DNA from: Basidiobolus meristosporus CBS 931.73
Taxonomy: Eukaryota > Basidiobolomycota > Basidiobolomycetes > Basidiobolales > Basidiobolaceae
Length of the DNA stretch: 64,000 nucleotides
Assembly: GCA_002104905.1 (NCBI GenBank)
Contig: MCFE01000173.1
Coordinates: 62,001 to 126,000, forward strand
Direction of reading: 5' to 3'
Below the pieces are notes generated by a model, which was given only the letters and a program-made list of their open reading frames with translations, made no database searches and was not told the DNA's origin. Positions within the stretch are counted from its first letter, which is position 1. The number at the start of each line of letters is the position of its first letter. The position numbers and the translations under genes were made by a program. Below are positions 11,883 to 22,506 of the stretch, piece by piece.

Positions 11883-12074
11883 TTGCTGGTGGAGGGGGGT
11901 TCAGAAGCATCCGGAAATTCCAACACTAACTCATCCCTGCAGATATTGTGCAGCATCCCATCATGGTGGTTGACCTGATCTTCTTGTGCCACCACAATAA
12001 GGCTGCATCTGCTAAGAAAGAAGCAGCATAATGCAGCTTACTTTTGGGAGCAATTCCCTTTGCCTTAATTGTTG

Positions 12075-12455
12075 AAGAATTAGCGAGATATATTAGAAGT
12101 AAAATGGGGAACTAGAAGATTTACATGATATTCACTTGTTGATTTATTGAGTTGCAACACAGAATTTATACTTTTTGCAAAACTAGGTAAGTGTAGCTAT
12201 TATGCAATATTAGGGGAGTCTCAGGAGTTCATGTGCCAAGTTTCAGCTCATTTGATCTAGTTTCAAATTTTCCTAAAATTGTGTACTTCACTGACCTCTA
12301 ATAACTTGCAAATATCTGAAAGACTAATATCTAGGTTAATTTTCTGAAGTATGTCCTATCAACTTAGTACTGGTTCATAATATACTAATAATTAGGTTGT
12401 CTCCAAATTATTTCAACATAAAAAGCTTGTACAATATGGAAAAGTAGAGTTCCCA
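12075..12455 (-). repeat. LTR-like insertion in G3 gag
   Basis: Splits Gag between the AIAPES and KTWEL regions. The left part (gaactagaagatttacatg, then cacttgttgatttattga) closely matches the R/U5 side of the Copia LTRs at 45,211-49,496. The rest is diverged and resembles 7,770-7,930. Probably a solo LTR of a Copia subfamily; ends and target duplication were not resolved. Confidence 0.45.
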
Positions 12456-12559
12456 GGTTTTGATTGATTCTACCATGGTACCAGTTAACCTTCACACTAA
12501 AGTTGCTCTTGACAAGGTTTTGCTGGCTCTGGGCCATGGTAGTCATTCCTTGGTGCTGC

Positions 12560-12900
12560 TGTAAAAGCTTGTAAGTCCATCTAAATACTCACCTAACTTA
12601 TTCACTTAGATCATTACCTTCAAATCCTATCAAACACTGACCAGATCCTTGTTGGGATTTACCTATTATATTTTCACCAAATTACTAGGTATCCATAACT
12701 TGAAATTTTGAAAGTTGTCCAAACAGCCCAAAACTTTGCATAAATGTTCTTAGGACCTTCTTTAACCTATTATATGTGTTTGTAATGCCAAGACTATGTA
12801 GAATTATAAATACTACTTTTACATTCAATAGATCATTGTGTGGAAACCATATAATGTACTTGCCCTCCCAATCACTTCTAGTATCTCCAAGACGCTAACA
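12560..12900 (+). repeat. 5' LTR of split Copia element C1
   Basis: Starts tgtaaaagcttgtaag and ends gacgctaaca. It aligns to the Copia LTRs at 28,610 and 32,267, sharing accttcaaatcct and gttgtccaaacagccc. It is inserted into G3 gag. Confidence 0.8.
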
Positions 12901-13893
12901 ACAGGCTATGAGCCTCAAGCTGTCACTCTCTGCAATGTCCACTACTGCTATTACTGGTATTTTTTCTCTGCTCAGAAGTCAGATGGATCTAACTATCAGG
13001 TGTGAAAGGTAAAGATGAAGATGCTGCTACTACAAAGAGGCCTTTGGGATGTTGTCATGGGAGAAGAATGTCCACCTAAAAATATGGGAGAGGAAGCCTT
13101 AGAGTACCAGAAGAAAGAACAAAGTGCCTTTAACTGCATTTGCCTTAATATCAAGGACAAATTGCAATTTTGATGCTCAAGAGTAAAAACAGCAAATAAT
13201 GCCTGGAAGACATTAGAAGACATCTACCAGTCATGTTTAGCTGCTAAGAAAATATACCTAAGTCAAAAATTTCTTACTACAAAGTTGCAGCCAGGAGAAG
13301 AAATAAAAATCTAATAAGCATAATTACCATGCTGGTAGAGGGGATGGAATCTCTGGGCATACCAACTATTGATGAAGATATGATAGTAACTATCCTGAAT
13401 AGCCTGACAGAAAAGGTTTTAGGCCCTTGTATCAGCCCTAGAGTCTGAACTGAAGATTTGACCTTAGATTATGTACATGGAAAGTTCCTGGATGAAGAAT
13501 TAAGACAATTAAGTGCCTCTGGAGCATCTCAACACTTTGCATAAAAAAAGAACTTTTTACCCAATTTCAAGAGATTCCAATCAAGAAGGTTTTCATGGGT
13601 GACAATAGAGTACTTAATATAGTGGGAGCAGGAAAAATCTAAGCAAACCTTACAAGCAGTCAAGGAAGCCATACACTGACCTTTAAAGAAGTACACTATG
13701 TACCAAAAATAGCCAAGAACCTGCTATCCATAAGCAAGGCCACTGCAGAAGGACCAGTTTCAGCTTTGACAATTCTGGATGCCATATCACTGATTGAAAT
13801 GGTAGCCATATTGCTTTGGGTAAGAAATATAAGAATCTGCTCCAGTAGACTTATATTTCATCATATCTGGAAGTCATTTAAGAAACTTGTATG
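12901..13893 (+). pseudogene. Copia C1 left half: gag, protease and pre-integrase pieces
   Basis: Follows the LTR directly. The leader aggctatgagcctcaagctg precedes a Gag start matching MSTTAITGIF at 28,991. Gag fragments such as LEYQKKEQSAF and TTKLQPGEEI, the protease-side EVHYVPKIAKNLLSISKATA and a GAG_pre-integrase portion can be read, with many frame breaks. The sequence stops at 13,893, where Gypsy G4 is inserted, and continues at 18,830. Comparison with the uninterrupted Copia copy at about 30,600-30,640 shows the two halves were once joined. Confidence 0.8.
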
Positions 13894-14260
13894 TGTTACA
13901 AGTCTTGGTATAAGAGTTGTAGAGGAATAGGGAGCTTAGCTAGTATTGTATTCACTACAACTTGAACTCATTTTTGTTGAGGTTCCAGCAGCTCCTTATA
14001 TTCAGTTTGCCAGATCAATTGCTGACTAATTGTATTTCCTAATGTAGGTTATGGCTGATGACTCATTTGATTGCATCATCATCACCTAAAAAGATCCTAC
14101 TTAATATATCTATTTCTGTCTGATAAGGATCTGTGGATTCATTTGCTGACTAATGCTACTGATTTCATAGATAATACTGATATACTGATAACCTAAACAT
14201 ATACTAATTGATTTGACTAAAACTGATCTAACTTAAATATTCAAGCGGCAGATCATAACA
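13894..14260 (-). repeat. 3' LTR of G4
   Basis: Reads tgttacaagtcttgg... on the plus strand and ends agatcataaca, the reverse complement of the G2 LTR. It abuts the polypurine tract, which makes it the 3' LTR of a minus-strand element. Confidence 0.92.
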
Positions 14261-14270
14261 TTCTCCCCTA

Positions 14271-15602
14271 CTAAAGTTGAGAGGGTTCTCCTGAATCTCT
14301 TTTCTTGTGATACCAATATCTTGATGGTTCAGTATTATCAGCAAGTCTTGCAAGCTTGGGTCTGTCCCTATGCACTAAGTCTTCCCAGATATTACCTTGT
14401 TTGTCCACCAGTTGGTAAGTTGCAAATGGACATTCTCTGATGATCTTGAATGGTCCTGTCCATTGTGGCTCAAACTTCTTCCGAGTGTTGTTTCTTAGCA
14501 ATACAAAGTTCCCAACTGTCAATGCTTCTGGTGCAATAGTCTTATCAAATCTCTGCTTCATCTTTTCTGCGCTTTGAGATACTTTGGTCTGTGCCTCTTG
14601 ACGTCTTTGTTCCAGTTGCTGGTGTCTACTTGGCTGACTGAGTTCATCTTCTAAGGTGTCTGTAAGTTTTGGTTGTGTGAGATCTCCTGGAATCCTTGGT
14701 TCACATCCATAAACTAAGAAAAATGGTGATTGCTGGGTGGTGTTGTGTACTCTGACTCTGCATGCAAAGAGTGCTTGGTCTATATACTCATCCCATCTAC
14801 TGACAACTCCATTTGCATACTTGGTCAGCATTTTTCCAAATAATCCATTGAACCGCTCAGTGACTCCATTAGTTCTGGGGTGATATGCTGAGGTTTTCAA
14901 GTGTCTGATCTGCTGCATTTCCAGGTAAGCCTCTAATGTCTTTGCCATAAAGTTTGCACCTCTATCAGATAAGATCTCCACAGGGTATCCAAACTTCATC
15001 AGGATCTCATGGTAAATGAAACTTGCAACTTCTTGTTCACTGGCTATTGGTACAGCTTTCGCAACAGGCCATTTAGTGGCATGGTCAATTGCTACTAGGA
15101 TCCAATGGTTGCATTTCCTGGTAGTTGGCAGTCTTCCAATAAAGTCAATTCCCCATCTCTCAAATGGTCTTACAGGCTCCAAAGGGAAGAGTTCAGCAAT
15201 TCTTTGTGGCTGGCCTTGATTGATTTGGCAGTTTGGGCATGTTTTTACTAGCTTCTCAATGTCTTGTTTCATTCTGGGCCACCATGCTCTGGCTTTTACA
15301 AGGCTATAGGTTCCTTCAATCCCAAGATGTCCATATCCGTTGTGTAGCTTATGTATTAAATCCAGGCAAGCAACATAAGGACAACAGGCAATAGGGCTTC
15401 CATCAACAATTTGGTAGAGTGTTTCATTCTGTACAACAAATTTGCTGGCTTCATCACGGATTATCTTCTTGATATCTTCATCCACCTTATTAGGAATGGC
15501 TTGGTCCTCCAAGTACTTTGGTAATAGGCTAGGCCAATCTGATTCATGCACCAAGTTGAGTTGTGCAATTTGATCTAATCTTGATAAGGCATCAGCAACC
15601 AT
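14271..15602 (-). CDS. Gypsy integrase (C-terminal part of G4 polyprotein)
   Basis: 443 codons, starting within the RNase H/integrase link (MVADALSRLDQ). The zinc-binding domain is near residues 80-125 (HNGYGHLGIEGTYSL through CPNCQ). The DDE core has IDFIGRLPTTRKCNHWILVA, then EILSDRGANF, then the glutamate in NGVTERFNG. The C-terminus ends WTGPFKIIRECPFATYQLVD and a short tail, with no chromodomain. Integrase inserts element cDNA into nuclear DNA. The first ATG is not a real start: in G5 this region is continuous with RT through a TGG codon that is TGA here (15,657-15,659), so expression would need readthrough or repair of that codon. Confidence 0.88.
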   Translation of the reverse strand: MVADALSRLDQIAQLNLVHESDWPSLLPKYLEDQAIPNKVDEDIKKIIRDEASKFVVQNETLYQIVDGSPIACCPYVACLDLIHKLHNGYGHLGIEGTYSLVKARAWWPRMKQDIEKLVKTCPNCQINQGQPQRIAELFPLEPVRPFERWGIDFIGRLPTTRKCNHWILVAIDHATKWPVAKAVPIASEQEVASFIYHEILMKFGYPVEILSDRGANFMAKTLEAYLEMQQIRHLKTSAYHPRTNGVTERFNGLFGKMLTKYANGVVSRWDEYIDQALFACRVRVHNTTQQSPFFLVYGCEPRIPGDLTQPKLTDTLEDELSQPSRHQQLEQRRQEAQTKVSQSAEKMKQRFDKTIAPEALTVGNFVLLRNNTRKKFEPQWTGPFKIIRECPFATYQLVDKQGNIWEDLVHRDRPKLARLADNTEPSRYWYHKKRDSGEPSQL

Positions 15603-15659
15603 GTTGTTTTTTCCAGGACAGTAGACAATCTCCAGGTCAAATTGCTGAATGTATTCACT

Positions 15660-18311
15660 TCATCTTGTCATTCTTCTAGAGAGTACCTTCTGAGTAAATA
15701 TATACTTGAGGGAGGCATGATCAGTCTTTACAGTGCATTTGACTACTGCAATATAGCATCTCCATGTCTTCAAACAGTGTATTATAGCAAGCATCTCCTT
15801 CTTATAGACTGGATAGTTTTGTTCTGCTGAGTTCAGTTTCTTGGATTCAAAGGCAATAGGGTAGTCCTTTCCCTTGTGTTCTTGGCTCAGCACTCCACCA
15901 ATTGCATAATCTGAAGCATCTGTGCATAGAGTGAACTCTTTTCTGAAGTCTGGTATTCTTATGCTTGGCAACTTAGCAAGTTCATTCTTTTGCGTCTGGA
16001 AGGCAGTCTCACAAGCTATGTCCCACTTGTAGGTATTGTCTTTCTTGAGGATATCAGTTAAAGGGGCTGCAATACTTGCAAATGACTTGGCAAATCTCCG
16101 ATAATAGGAAACCATTCCAAGGAAGGATCTGAGTTCTGATATGCTATGGGGCGGCTTCAAATTCTTGATTACTTCCACCTTCTTGGGGTCTAAGGTTACT
16201 CCTGTGCTAGTCACTATGTGTCCCAGATATTCTACGTGTTCCTTGAAGAATTCACACTTGACTAGCTTGCCATATAGCTTGTTCTCTCTTAGTTTCTTCA
16301 AGACCTTTACAATGTGTACCATGTGATCCTTTTCTGTCTTGCTGTATATCAATATGTCATCCAGGTAGATTATCACAAACTTGTTTAAGTACTCCTGAAA
16401 GACAGTCTGCATCAGCGTCATGAATGTTGCAGGGGCATTAGTGAGGCCAAAACTCATGACTAAGTACTCGTAATGTCCATATCTGGTCCTGAATGCTGTC
16501 TTAGGAATATCTTCTGGTTTCACCCTAATCTGGTTGTATCCTGACATGAGGTCAATCTTGCTGAAAATAGTGGCTCCATTAAGTTGGTCCAAAAGCTCAT
16601 CAATCTGAGGTATGGGGTACTTATTCTTGACGGTAACTGAGTTCAGGGCTCTGTAGTCAATGCACATCCTAAGTGTTCCATCCTTCTTTTTCACAAAAAG
16701 CACTGGTGCTCCCCAGGGTGACTTGCTGGGCCTGATGTATTCTCGCTCCAATAGCTGATCAATTTGTCTCTTCATTTCCTCCAATTCCAATGGACTCATT
16801 CTGTAAGGTGTCTTGCTCACTTGAGGGCTATCTCCTGTGTCAATGGCATGATCCATGTCTCTGACTGGTGGTAGGCTTACAAGCTCATCTGGAAACACGT
16901 CTGAATATTTCTTCAAGAGAGTCTGGACCTGCTGGGGTGTGGGGGTAGAGGAATCCTCCTGTAATACCGCCATGAGGAACATCTGGGTACCTTTTCTAAG
17001 TGCTCTACAGAACTGGGTCTTGCTAAGTTCACTTGTCTCACACACACTGGAATTGACCAAGTTGAAATCCAGCCTGGCAGGTAATAGCTCATAGGTCTTG
17101 TTGTCTTTTTGGATCTGAGTAGCATGGGTTCTCCAGTTGATTGATGGATTACAACAAAATAGCCAGGTTTTTCCAAGTACAAGGTCAAACTTGCAGTTCC
17201 CTAATATATAAGCCTGTAGGTCTTCTTCATAGTCATTGATCTTCATTCTTACTGGCTGGGTGATATGGTTCATTATGTGAGAGTTGCCATCAGCTGTGGA
17301 GACTGAAGTTGATTTGGTAGGTTCCAAGTTGATTCCAGCTTTCAAAGCAAATTGCTCTGACATGTACTCATGCAATGCTCCTGAGTCAATCATGATCTTG
17401 GCAGGTACTCCATTGATTACTCCATTCAAGTACAATAACTTCCCTGAGTTTGAAGTCATTTGGGACAAGTACTCTTCTGTCATATGGAAGGTGAGTTCCA
17501 AGTCTTCTTCAAGCTCATCTTCCACATTACTGTGCTCATGGGACTCAATATGGTTGAAGGCACTTGTTGGCTGGTGTTCATTTCTTCTCTGAGGGCAGTA
17601 CTTTGCAATATGTCCCTGCTGGTGGCAATTGAAGCAAAGTCCTCTCTTCTTGCATTCTTCTGAGGAGGGATTCTTCTGCATAGCGTCTATTTCCATTGGA
17701 ACTACTTCTGATTGTCTTCTTTCATAATCATTATAGCCTTTCTGATTAGTCACTGTAGGCGTCCCAACTCCAAACATAGCTGAGTCATAGTCAATGGCAA
17801 TCTTGATGGCTTCTTCAATAGTCTGAGGTCTTTGGTAATTGACTTCCTTGCAAGTTCTTTCTTTCAACCCATCAATAAAGTATTCAACTTGATCCAAGGG
17901 GTCCATTCTTTCAATTTGTCCAAGTAGACATCTGTACTCATAGATGTATTCTTGCACCATTCCTTTCTGTCTGAGTGTCTTTAACTTCCTTCTTAGTAGT
18001 GTCTGCTGGTGTAGAGGTTCAAAAGCATCCTGAATTTCTGACACAAACTCATCCCAGGTAGAGATTATAGAGCATCCCATCATAGTGGCTGACCTGATCT
18101 TGTTGTGGTACCACTGTAAAGCTGCATCTGCCAGGTAAGAAGCTGCATAATGCAACTTGCTTTCTGGAGCAATTCCTTTAGCTTTAAAAGCTTCTTCAAT
18201 CTGAAAGAGCCAAGTTCCCAGGTTTTCATTGACTCTGCCATGGTACCGGTTGACCTTCACACTAAAGTTGCTCTTGACAGGGCTTTGCTGGCTCTGAGCC
18301 ATGGTAGTCAT
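15660..18311 (-). CDS. Gypsy Gag-protease-RT-RNase H polyprotein of G4
   Basis: 883 codons. Gag occupies about residues 1-290, with a CCHC knuckle [14 protein letters not shown] near 226-239. Protease has [12 protein letters not shown] near 308. Reverse transcriptase covers about 490-700 with [38 protein letters not shown] and catalytic [10 protein letters not shown] near 650. RNase H follows with [16 protein letters not shown]. Usual motifs are all kept. The frame opens just after a TGA where G5 has GGA, so the native start may lie upstream near the LTR. It ends at the TGA that splits off integrase. Virus-like particle assembly and cDNA synthesis are the expected roles. Confidence 0.9.
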   Translation of the reverse strand: MTTMAQSQQSPVKSNFSVKVNRYHGRVNENLGTWLFQIEEAFKAKGIAPESKLHYAASYLADAALQWYHNKIRSATMMGCSIISTWDEFVSEIQDAFEPLHQQTLLRRKLKTLRQKGMVQEYIYEYRCLLGQIERMDPLDQVEYFIDGLKERTCKEVNYQRPQTIEEAIKIAIDYDSAMFGVGTPTVTNQKGYNDYERRQSEVVPMEIDAMQKNPSSEECKKRGLCFNCHQQGHIAKYCPQRRNEHQPTSAFNHIESHEHSNVEDELEEDLELTFHMTEEYLSQMTSNSGKLLYLNGVINGVPAKIMIDSGALHEYMSEQFALKAGINLEPTKSTSVSTADGNSHIMNHITQPVRMKINDYEEDLQAYILGNCKFDLVLGKTWLFCCNPSINWRTHATQIQKDNKTYELLPARLDFNLVNSSVCETSELSKTQFCRALRKGTQMFLMAVLQEDSSTPTPQQVQTLLKKYSDVFPDELVSLPPVRDMDHAIDTGDSPQVSKTPYRMSPLELEEMKRQIDQLLEREYIRPSKSPWGAPVLFVKKKDGTLRMCIDYRALNSVTVKNKYPIPQIDELLDQLNGATIFSKIDLMSGYNQIRVKPEDIPKTAFRTRYGHYEYLVMSFGLTNAPATFMTLMQTVFQEYLNKFVIIYLDDILIYSKTEKDHMVHIVKVLKKLRENKLYGKLVKCEFFKEHVEYLGHIVTSTGVTLDPKKVEVIKNLKPPHSISELRSFLGMVSYYRRFAKSFASIAAPLTDILKKDNTYKWDIACETAFQTQKNELAKLPSIRIPDFRKEFTLCTDASDYAIGGVLSQEHKGKDYPIAFESKKLNSAEQNYPVYKKEMLAIIHCLKTWRCYIAVVKCTVKTDHASLKYIFTQKVLSRRMTR

Positions 18312-18462
18312 TCATTGTTGCTGTTGGCTGAGGATCTGGAGTAACTGTTGCTGTTGGGCCAGGATTTGCTGCATGGCATTCTTCCATTCTTGATTGTCTG
18401 ACATCTTGAGGGTGGTTTCTTCTTTCTTCAGGAGGGAGGTTTCTGGTTATTGCTGCTACCAA

Positions 18463-18829
18463 TGTTACAAGTCTTGGTATAAGAGTTGTAGAGGAATAGG
18501 GAGTTTAGCTAGTATTGTATTCACTAAAACTTGAACTCATTTTTATTGAGGTTCCAGCAGCTCCTTATATACATTTTGCCAGATCAATTGCTGACTTATT
18601 GTATTTCCTAATGTAGGTTGTGGCTGATGACTCATTTGATTGCATCATCATCACCTAATAAGATCCTACTTAATATATCTATTTCTGTCTGATAAGGATC
18701 TGTGGATTCATTTGCTGACTAATGCTACTGATTTCATAGATAATACTGATATACTGATAACCTAAACATATACTAATTGATTTGACTAAAACTGATCTAA
18801 CTTAAACATTCAAGGGGCAGATCATAACA
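18463..18829 (-). repeat. 5' LTR of G4
   Basis: Same LTR as 13,894-14,260 with few differences, which suggests a more recent insertion than G2. The primer-binding region (ttggtagcagcaataacc on the minus strand) lies just below 18,463. Confidence 0.92.
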
Positions 18830-19626
18830 AATGAAGGGAACCCCAATGGTTTGGCACAGGAGATTTAGACAAATCAATTTTGATTATTTGCAAAAAATGA
18901 TCAAAGATAAGCAAATATACGGAGTAAAAATTGATTCCCCAGCTAATTTGGAGAACTATGAAGCCTACATATCTGGAAAACAAGTGAAACCACTGCTCAA
19001 GAGCTCTGGGTTAATCAAAACTAAGAAAAAACTCAATTAAATTCACTTAGATATGTGTGGATCTTTGAAAATATATTTTTAGGCAGGATGTGGTATTTAA
19101 TGACGTTTATTGTTGATTATGCAAGATATGCTTGTGTCAACTTCATGGAGAGAAAGGAAGAAGCTCTGTCCAAGGTCAGGGAGTTCAAAGTCATGGTGGA
19201 GAAAGAAACTGGTGAAAAAATCTAGAAAATACGCTCTGACAATGGTGGAGAATATACCACAAAACTATTCATTCACTTCTGCAAAATTCATGGGATAAAG
19301 CAAGAGACTACTGTACAATACTCCCCACAGCAAAATAGAGTAGCAGAATGCGCTAACAGAGCAATATTTGATATGACAAGATCTATGATCCATGATCAAA
19401 TAATATCCAGTGATTTTGGGCGGTAGCAGTTACTACAGCTGTATACCTTAAAAACAGGAGTTAAAACCAAATACTTTGTGATTTTACTCCATTTGGAGCA
19501 TGATATGGATACAGATAAAGTACAAAACATCTAACAGTATTTGGGTGTACGGCATATGCCAAGAAACTTCCTGGTTATCAGTCAAAATTTGAGCCAAAAA
19601 GTGCAAAATGCATATTTTTGGGTGTC
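18830..19626 (+). pseudogene. Copia C1 right half: integrase remnant
   Basis: Continues C1 after the G4 insertion. The GAG_pre-integrase block reads WHRRFRQINFDYLQKMIKDK. The integrase core can be followed in broken frames (FIVDYARYACVNFMERK, a damaged DNGGEYTT stretch, then QQNRVAECANRAIFDMTRSM). It is interrupted near 19,626 by a switch to inverted Copia gag. No RT is present. Confidence 0.75.
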
Positions 19627-19940
19627 TTCTAATGCCTTCAGGGCATTCATTGTCATTTTTGCCCTTGAGCATTGAACTAACAATTTGACATTAAGGCAAT
19701 GCACTTTAAGGCACTTTGTTCTTTCTTCTGGTACTTTAAGGCTTCCTCTTCCTTGTTTGTAGGAGTGCATTCTTCTCCCATGACAACATCCCAAAAGCCT
19801 CTTCATTGTAGCAGCATCTTCATTTTCACCTTCCACACTTGATAGTTTAATTCATCCAACTTTTTGGCAGAGGGAAATGTTTCAGTAATAGCAGTAGTAA
19901 GCATTGCAGAGTGACAGCTTGTGGCTCCTAACCAATTGTG
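19622..19940 (-). pseudogene. Inverted Copia gag 5' fragment
   Basis: On the minus strand this reads the start of Copia Gag (AATMKRLLGCCHGRRMHS is the out-of-frame form) and its leader, matching 28,985-29,240 in reverse. It is joined head-on to the C1 integrase half, so an inversion or a second, opposite insertion formed the junction. Confidence 0.65.
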
Positions 19941-19944
19941 AGAG

Positions 19945-20222
19945 TCTCAAATATATTGTATATATGAAAATTAAACTCTTTTGATCATTACCCCTCAAGT
20001 ACTAGTTCAAATGTTGTGTAATTTGAAACATGTGTTGCCTTCTAATTGTTCTGTAGGACATAATATCCTTGGGTGAATTGCTTGTCAGGGTCTAGAGCAT
20101 TTGTCACAGTTGGAAATTCTTGATCTTTCACTTGTGTGCTATAATAATAAAAAGCTGAATAAAGAAATGAGTGCAATATTGGTTTTGAGATATCTGGAAA
20201 TGGAAAGTATTCCATAACCACA
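19945..20222 (-). repeat. L2 LTR fragment
   Basis: The outer part of the L2 repeat, read on the minus strand from tgtggttatggaatac. It matches the starts of the complete L2 units at 34,144 and 39,261, and is cut off at about 19,945. It was inserted in, and truncates, the transposase fragment P2. Confidence 0.65.
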
Positions 20223-21110
20223 ATTTCTGATAATTTGGGCACAGTTCAATGGTAGCATTTTCTGATGTGAGTGCCATGCAACTGTGAACATATGTTGGAA
20301 TCAGGATAGTCTCTGGAACATATGCTGTCAGCCTCATGATGGTTGTGCACTTGTACCATGGAAATGGTAGGTTGTATCCTGGAATGCTTTTGGCAAGAAG
20401 TAGTGCTAAATTGTCAAAGCCACTATTACTGCTGTTAGTAGAAATACGCCACTTCTGTAGCCACCACATTACATCATTTGCCAATAGATGGAATACTGGA
20501 TTCATTTGTCTCCACAAAGTATCCTTGGCATTTGTTACAATGGGTGTTGTCTCATTGCATATTGGGATTTTACTGGGCTCATACATGGTACTGTTGTTGG
20601 GGGAGATAGGCTCACAATCCATCAGGGAATCTTATTTGTCAGAGCTATCACTCTGTGTGCCATATTCAGAAGGCTGAGGTGAGCCTAAAGATATCACAAA
20701 CTCACTTGACTCAGCTTGTGCAAGGTGACAATGATGGCCAGGTGCTAATATTGATGTATCAACTGGCAGGCAAAATAATGCTAGTACAGTAGTGACCAAT
20801 GAATGGTCAAATATGACTTGTGTGGCAAAGCACTAGCCACAATCCTTGTAATACTTCCTATGCGCTCTGCGTGCTTCATGGCCATGCGGCTTGCTTCAAT
20901 AGCCACATAGTCCTTTTTCTCTTCTCTTACAGCATTTAGTCAAAGTAGTCTTGTCAATGGGGGAAACAGTTTGACCTTACCATACCTAATGTTATTAAAT
21001 CACTTTTTGGTCAATACTCATGTGAATTTAAGACAGTCTTGTACCTGAGACATTATATCTACATGAATGTAAGATTCAATGATGACCTGCCATTGTAAGT
21101 ACTATAAAGA
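20223..21110 (-). pseudogene. Tnp2/Plavaka transposase fragment P2
   Basis: Minus-strand copy of the transposase N-terminal half. It keeps ETTPIVTNAKDTLWRQMNPV and the damaged zinc motif VHSCMALTSENATIELCPNY (last Cys changed to Tyr). The upstream Cys/His cluster region (about 20,830-20,930) is also present. The sequence is lost beyond 20,223, where the L2 repeat starts. The downstream core seen at 41,300-42,900 is absent. Confidence 0.68.
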
Positions 21111-21119
21111 AGGTTGTAG

Positions 21120-21487
21120 TGTTATGATCTGCTGCTTGAATGTTTAAGTTGGATCAGATTTTGGTCAAATCAATTAGTTATATGTTTAGGTTATCAGTAT
21201 ATCAGTATTATCTATCATATCAGTAACATTAGTCAGCAAAGGAATCAGCAGACCCTTATCAGACAGAAATAGATATATTAAGTAGGATCTTATTGGGTGA
21301 TGATGATGCAATTAAATGAGTCATCAGCCACAACCTACATTAGGAAATACAATTAGTCAGCAATTGATCTGGCAAAATGTATATAAGGAGCTGCTGGAAC
21401 CTCAATAAAGATCAGTTCAAGTTTTGTGAATACAATACTAGCTAAACTCCCTATTCCTCTACAACTCTTATACAAAGACTTGTAACA
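21120..21487 (+). repeat. 5' LTR of G5
   Basis: tgttatgatctgctgc...acttgtaaca, 368 bp, followed by ttggtagcagcaataacc. The TATA-like tgtatataagga and aataaag are conserved. Confidence 0.9.
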
Positions 21488-21539
21488 TTGGTAGCAGCAA
21501 TAACCAGAAACCACCCTCAAGATGTTGGACAATCAAGAA

Positions 21540-22506
21540 TGAAAGAATGCCATGCAGCAAATCCTGGCCCAACAGCAACAGTTACTCCAGATCCTCAGCC
21601 AACAGCAACAAGGAATGACTACCATGGCTCAGAGCCAGCAAAGCCCTGTCAAGAGCAAATTTAGTGTGAAGGTCAACCAGTACCATGGCAGAGTCAATGA
21701 AAACCTGGGAACTTAGCTCTTTCAGATTGAAGAAGCTTTTAAAGCTAAAGGAATTGCTCCAGAAAGCAAGTTGCATTATGCAACTTCTTACCTGGCAAAT
21801 GCAGCCTTACAGTGGTACCACAATAAGATCAGGTAAGCCACTATGATGGGATGCTCTACAATCTCTACCTGGGATGAGTTTGTGTTGGATATTCAGGATG
21901 CTTTTGAACCTCCACACCAGCAGACACTACTAAGAAGGAAGTTAAAGACACTCAGACAGAAAGGAATGGTTCAAGAATACATCTATGTGTACAGATGTCT
22001 ACTTGGACAAATTGACAGAATGGACCCCCTGGATCAAGTTGAATACTTTATTGATGGGTTGAAAGAAAGAACTTGCAAGGAAGTGAATTATTGAAGACCT
22101 CAGACTATTGAAGAAGCTATCAAGATTTCCATTGAATCTGACTCAGCTATGTTTGGAGTTGGGAAGCCTACAGTTACTAATCTCAGGAGCATCAAAGTGA
22201 GTAAATGTCAGAACAATTTGCTCTGAAAGCAGAAATCAACTGAGAACCTACCAAATCAACTTCAGTCTCAACAGCTGATGGGAGCTCTCACATAGTCAAC
22301 CGTACTACTCAGCCAGTAAGAATAAAGATCAATGACTATGAAGAAGACCTACAGGCTTATATATTAGGGAACTGCAAGTTTGACCTTGTACTTGGAAAAA
22401 CCTGGCTATTTTGTTGTAATCCATCAATCAACTGGAGAACCCATGCTACTCAGATCCAAAAGACAACAAGACCTATGAGCTATTACCTGCCAGGCTGGAT
22501 TTCAAC
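21540..22506 (+). pseudogene. Gag/protease region of G5, broken
   Basis: Readable Gag pieces at 21,640-22,094 include WDEFVLDIQDAF and [20 protein letters not shown] stop at about 22,092 interrupts VNY. The zinc knuckle and most of the protease are deleted: the sequence jumps at about 22,180 from the TVTNL region to LRSIKVSKCQNNLL. A one-base loss near 22,462 shifts the frame before RT. Confidence 0.78.

Larger units (their letters stand above)
10080..12559 (-). mobile_element. Gypsy family A copy G3, truncated and interrupted
   Basis: Minus-strand remnant. A degraded LTR piece lies at about 10,080-10,265. The frame at 10,286-10,756 fuses the protease-side sequence FGNCSFDL to the RT piece [15 protein letters not shown], so the segment between them is deleted; the YLDD motif is changed to FLDS. 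Gag lies at about 10,980-11,500 and again at 11,885-12,070 and 12,455-12,559, interrupted by repeat Y and by an LTR-like insertion. Its zinc knuckle carries the same extra base as G2, so the two are close relatives. A Copia LTR starts at 12,560 inside its gag start. Confidence 0.78.
13894..18829 (-). mobile_element. Gypsy family A copy G4, near-intact
   Basis: Complete Ty3/Gypsy element on the minus strand with 367-bp LTRs (13,894-14,260 and 18,463-18,829), polypurine tract (14,261-14,269 as ttctcccct), and two long frames that together give Gag-PR-RT-RH-INT. One TGA codon separates them. It sits inside Copia C1: tatg before and aatg after look like a 4-bp target duplication with one change. 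All enzyme motifs are present, so this is the best template for the family in this window. Confidence 0.95.
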
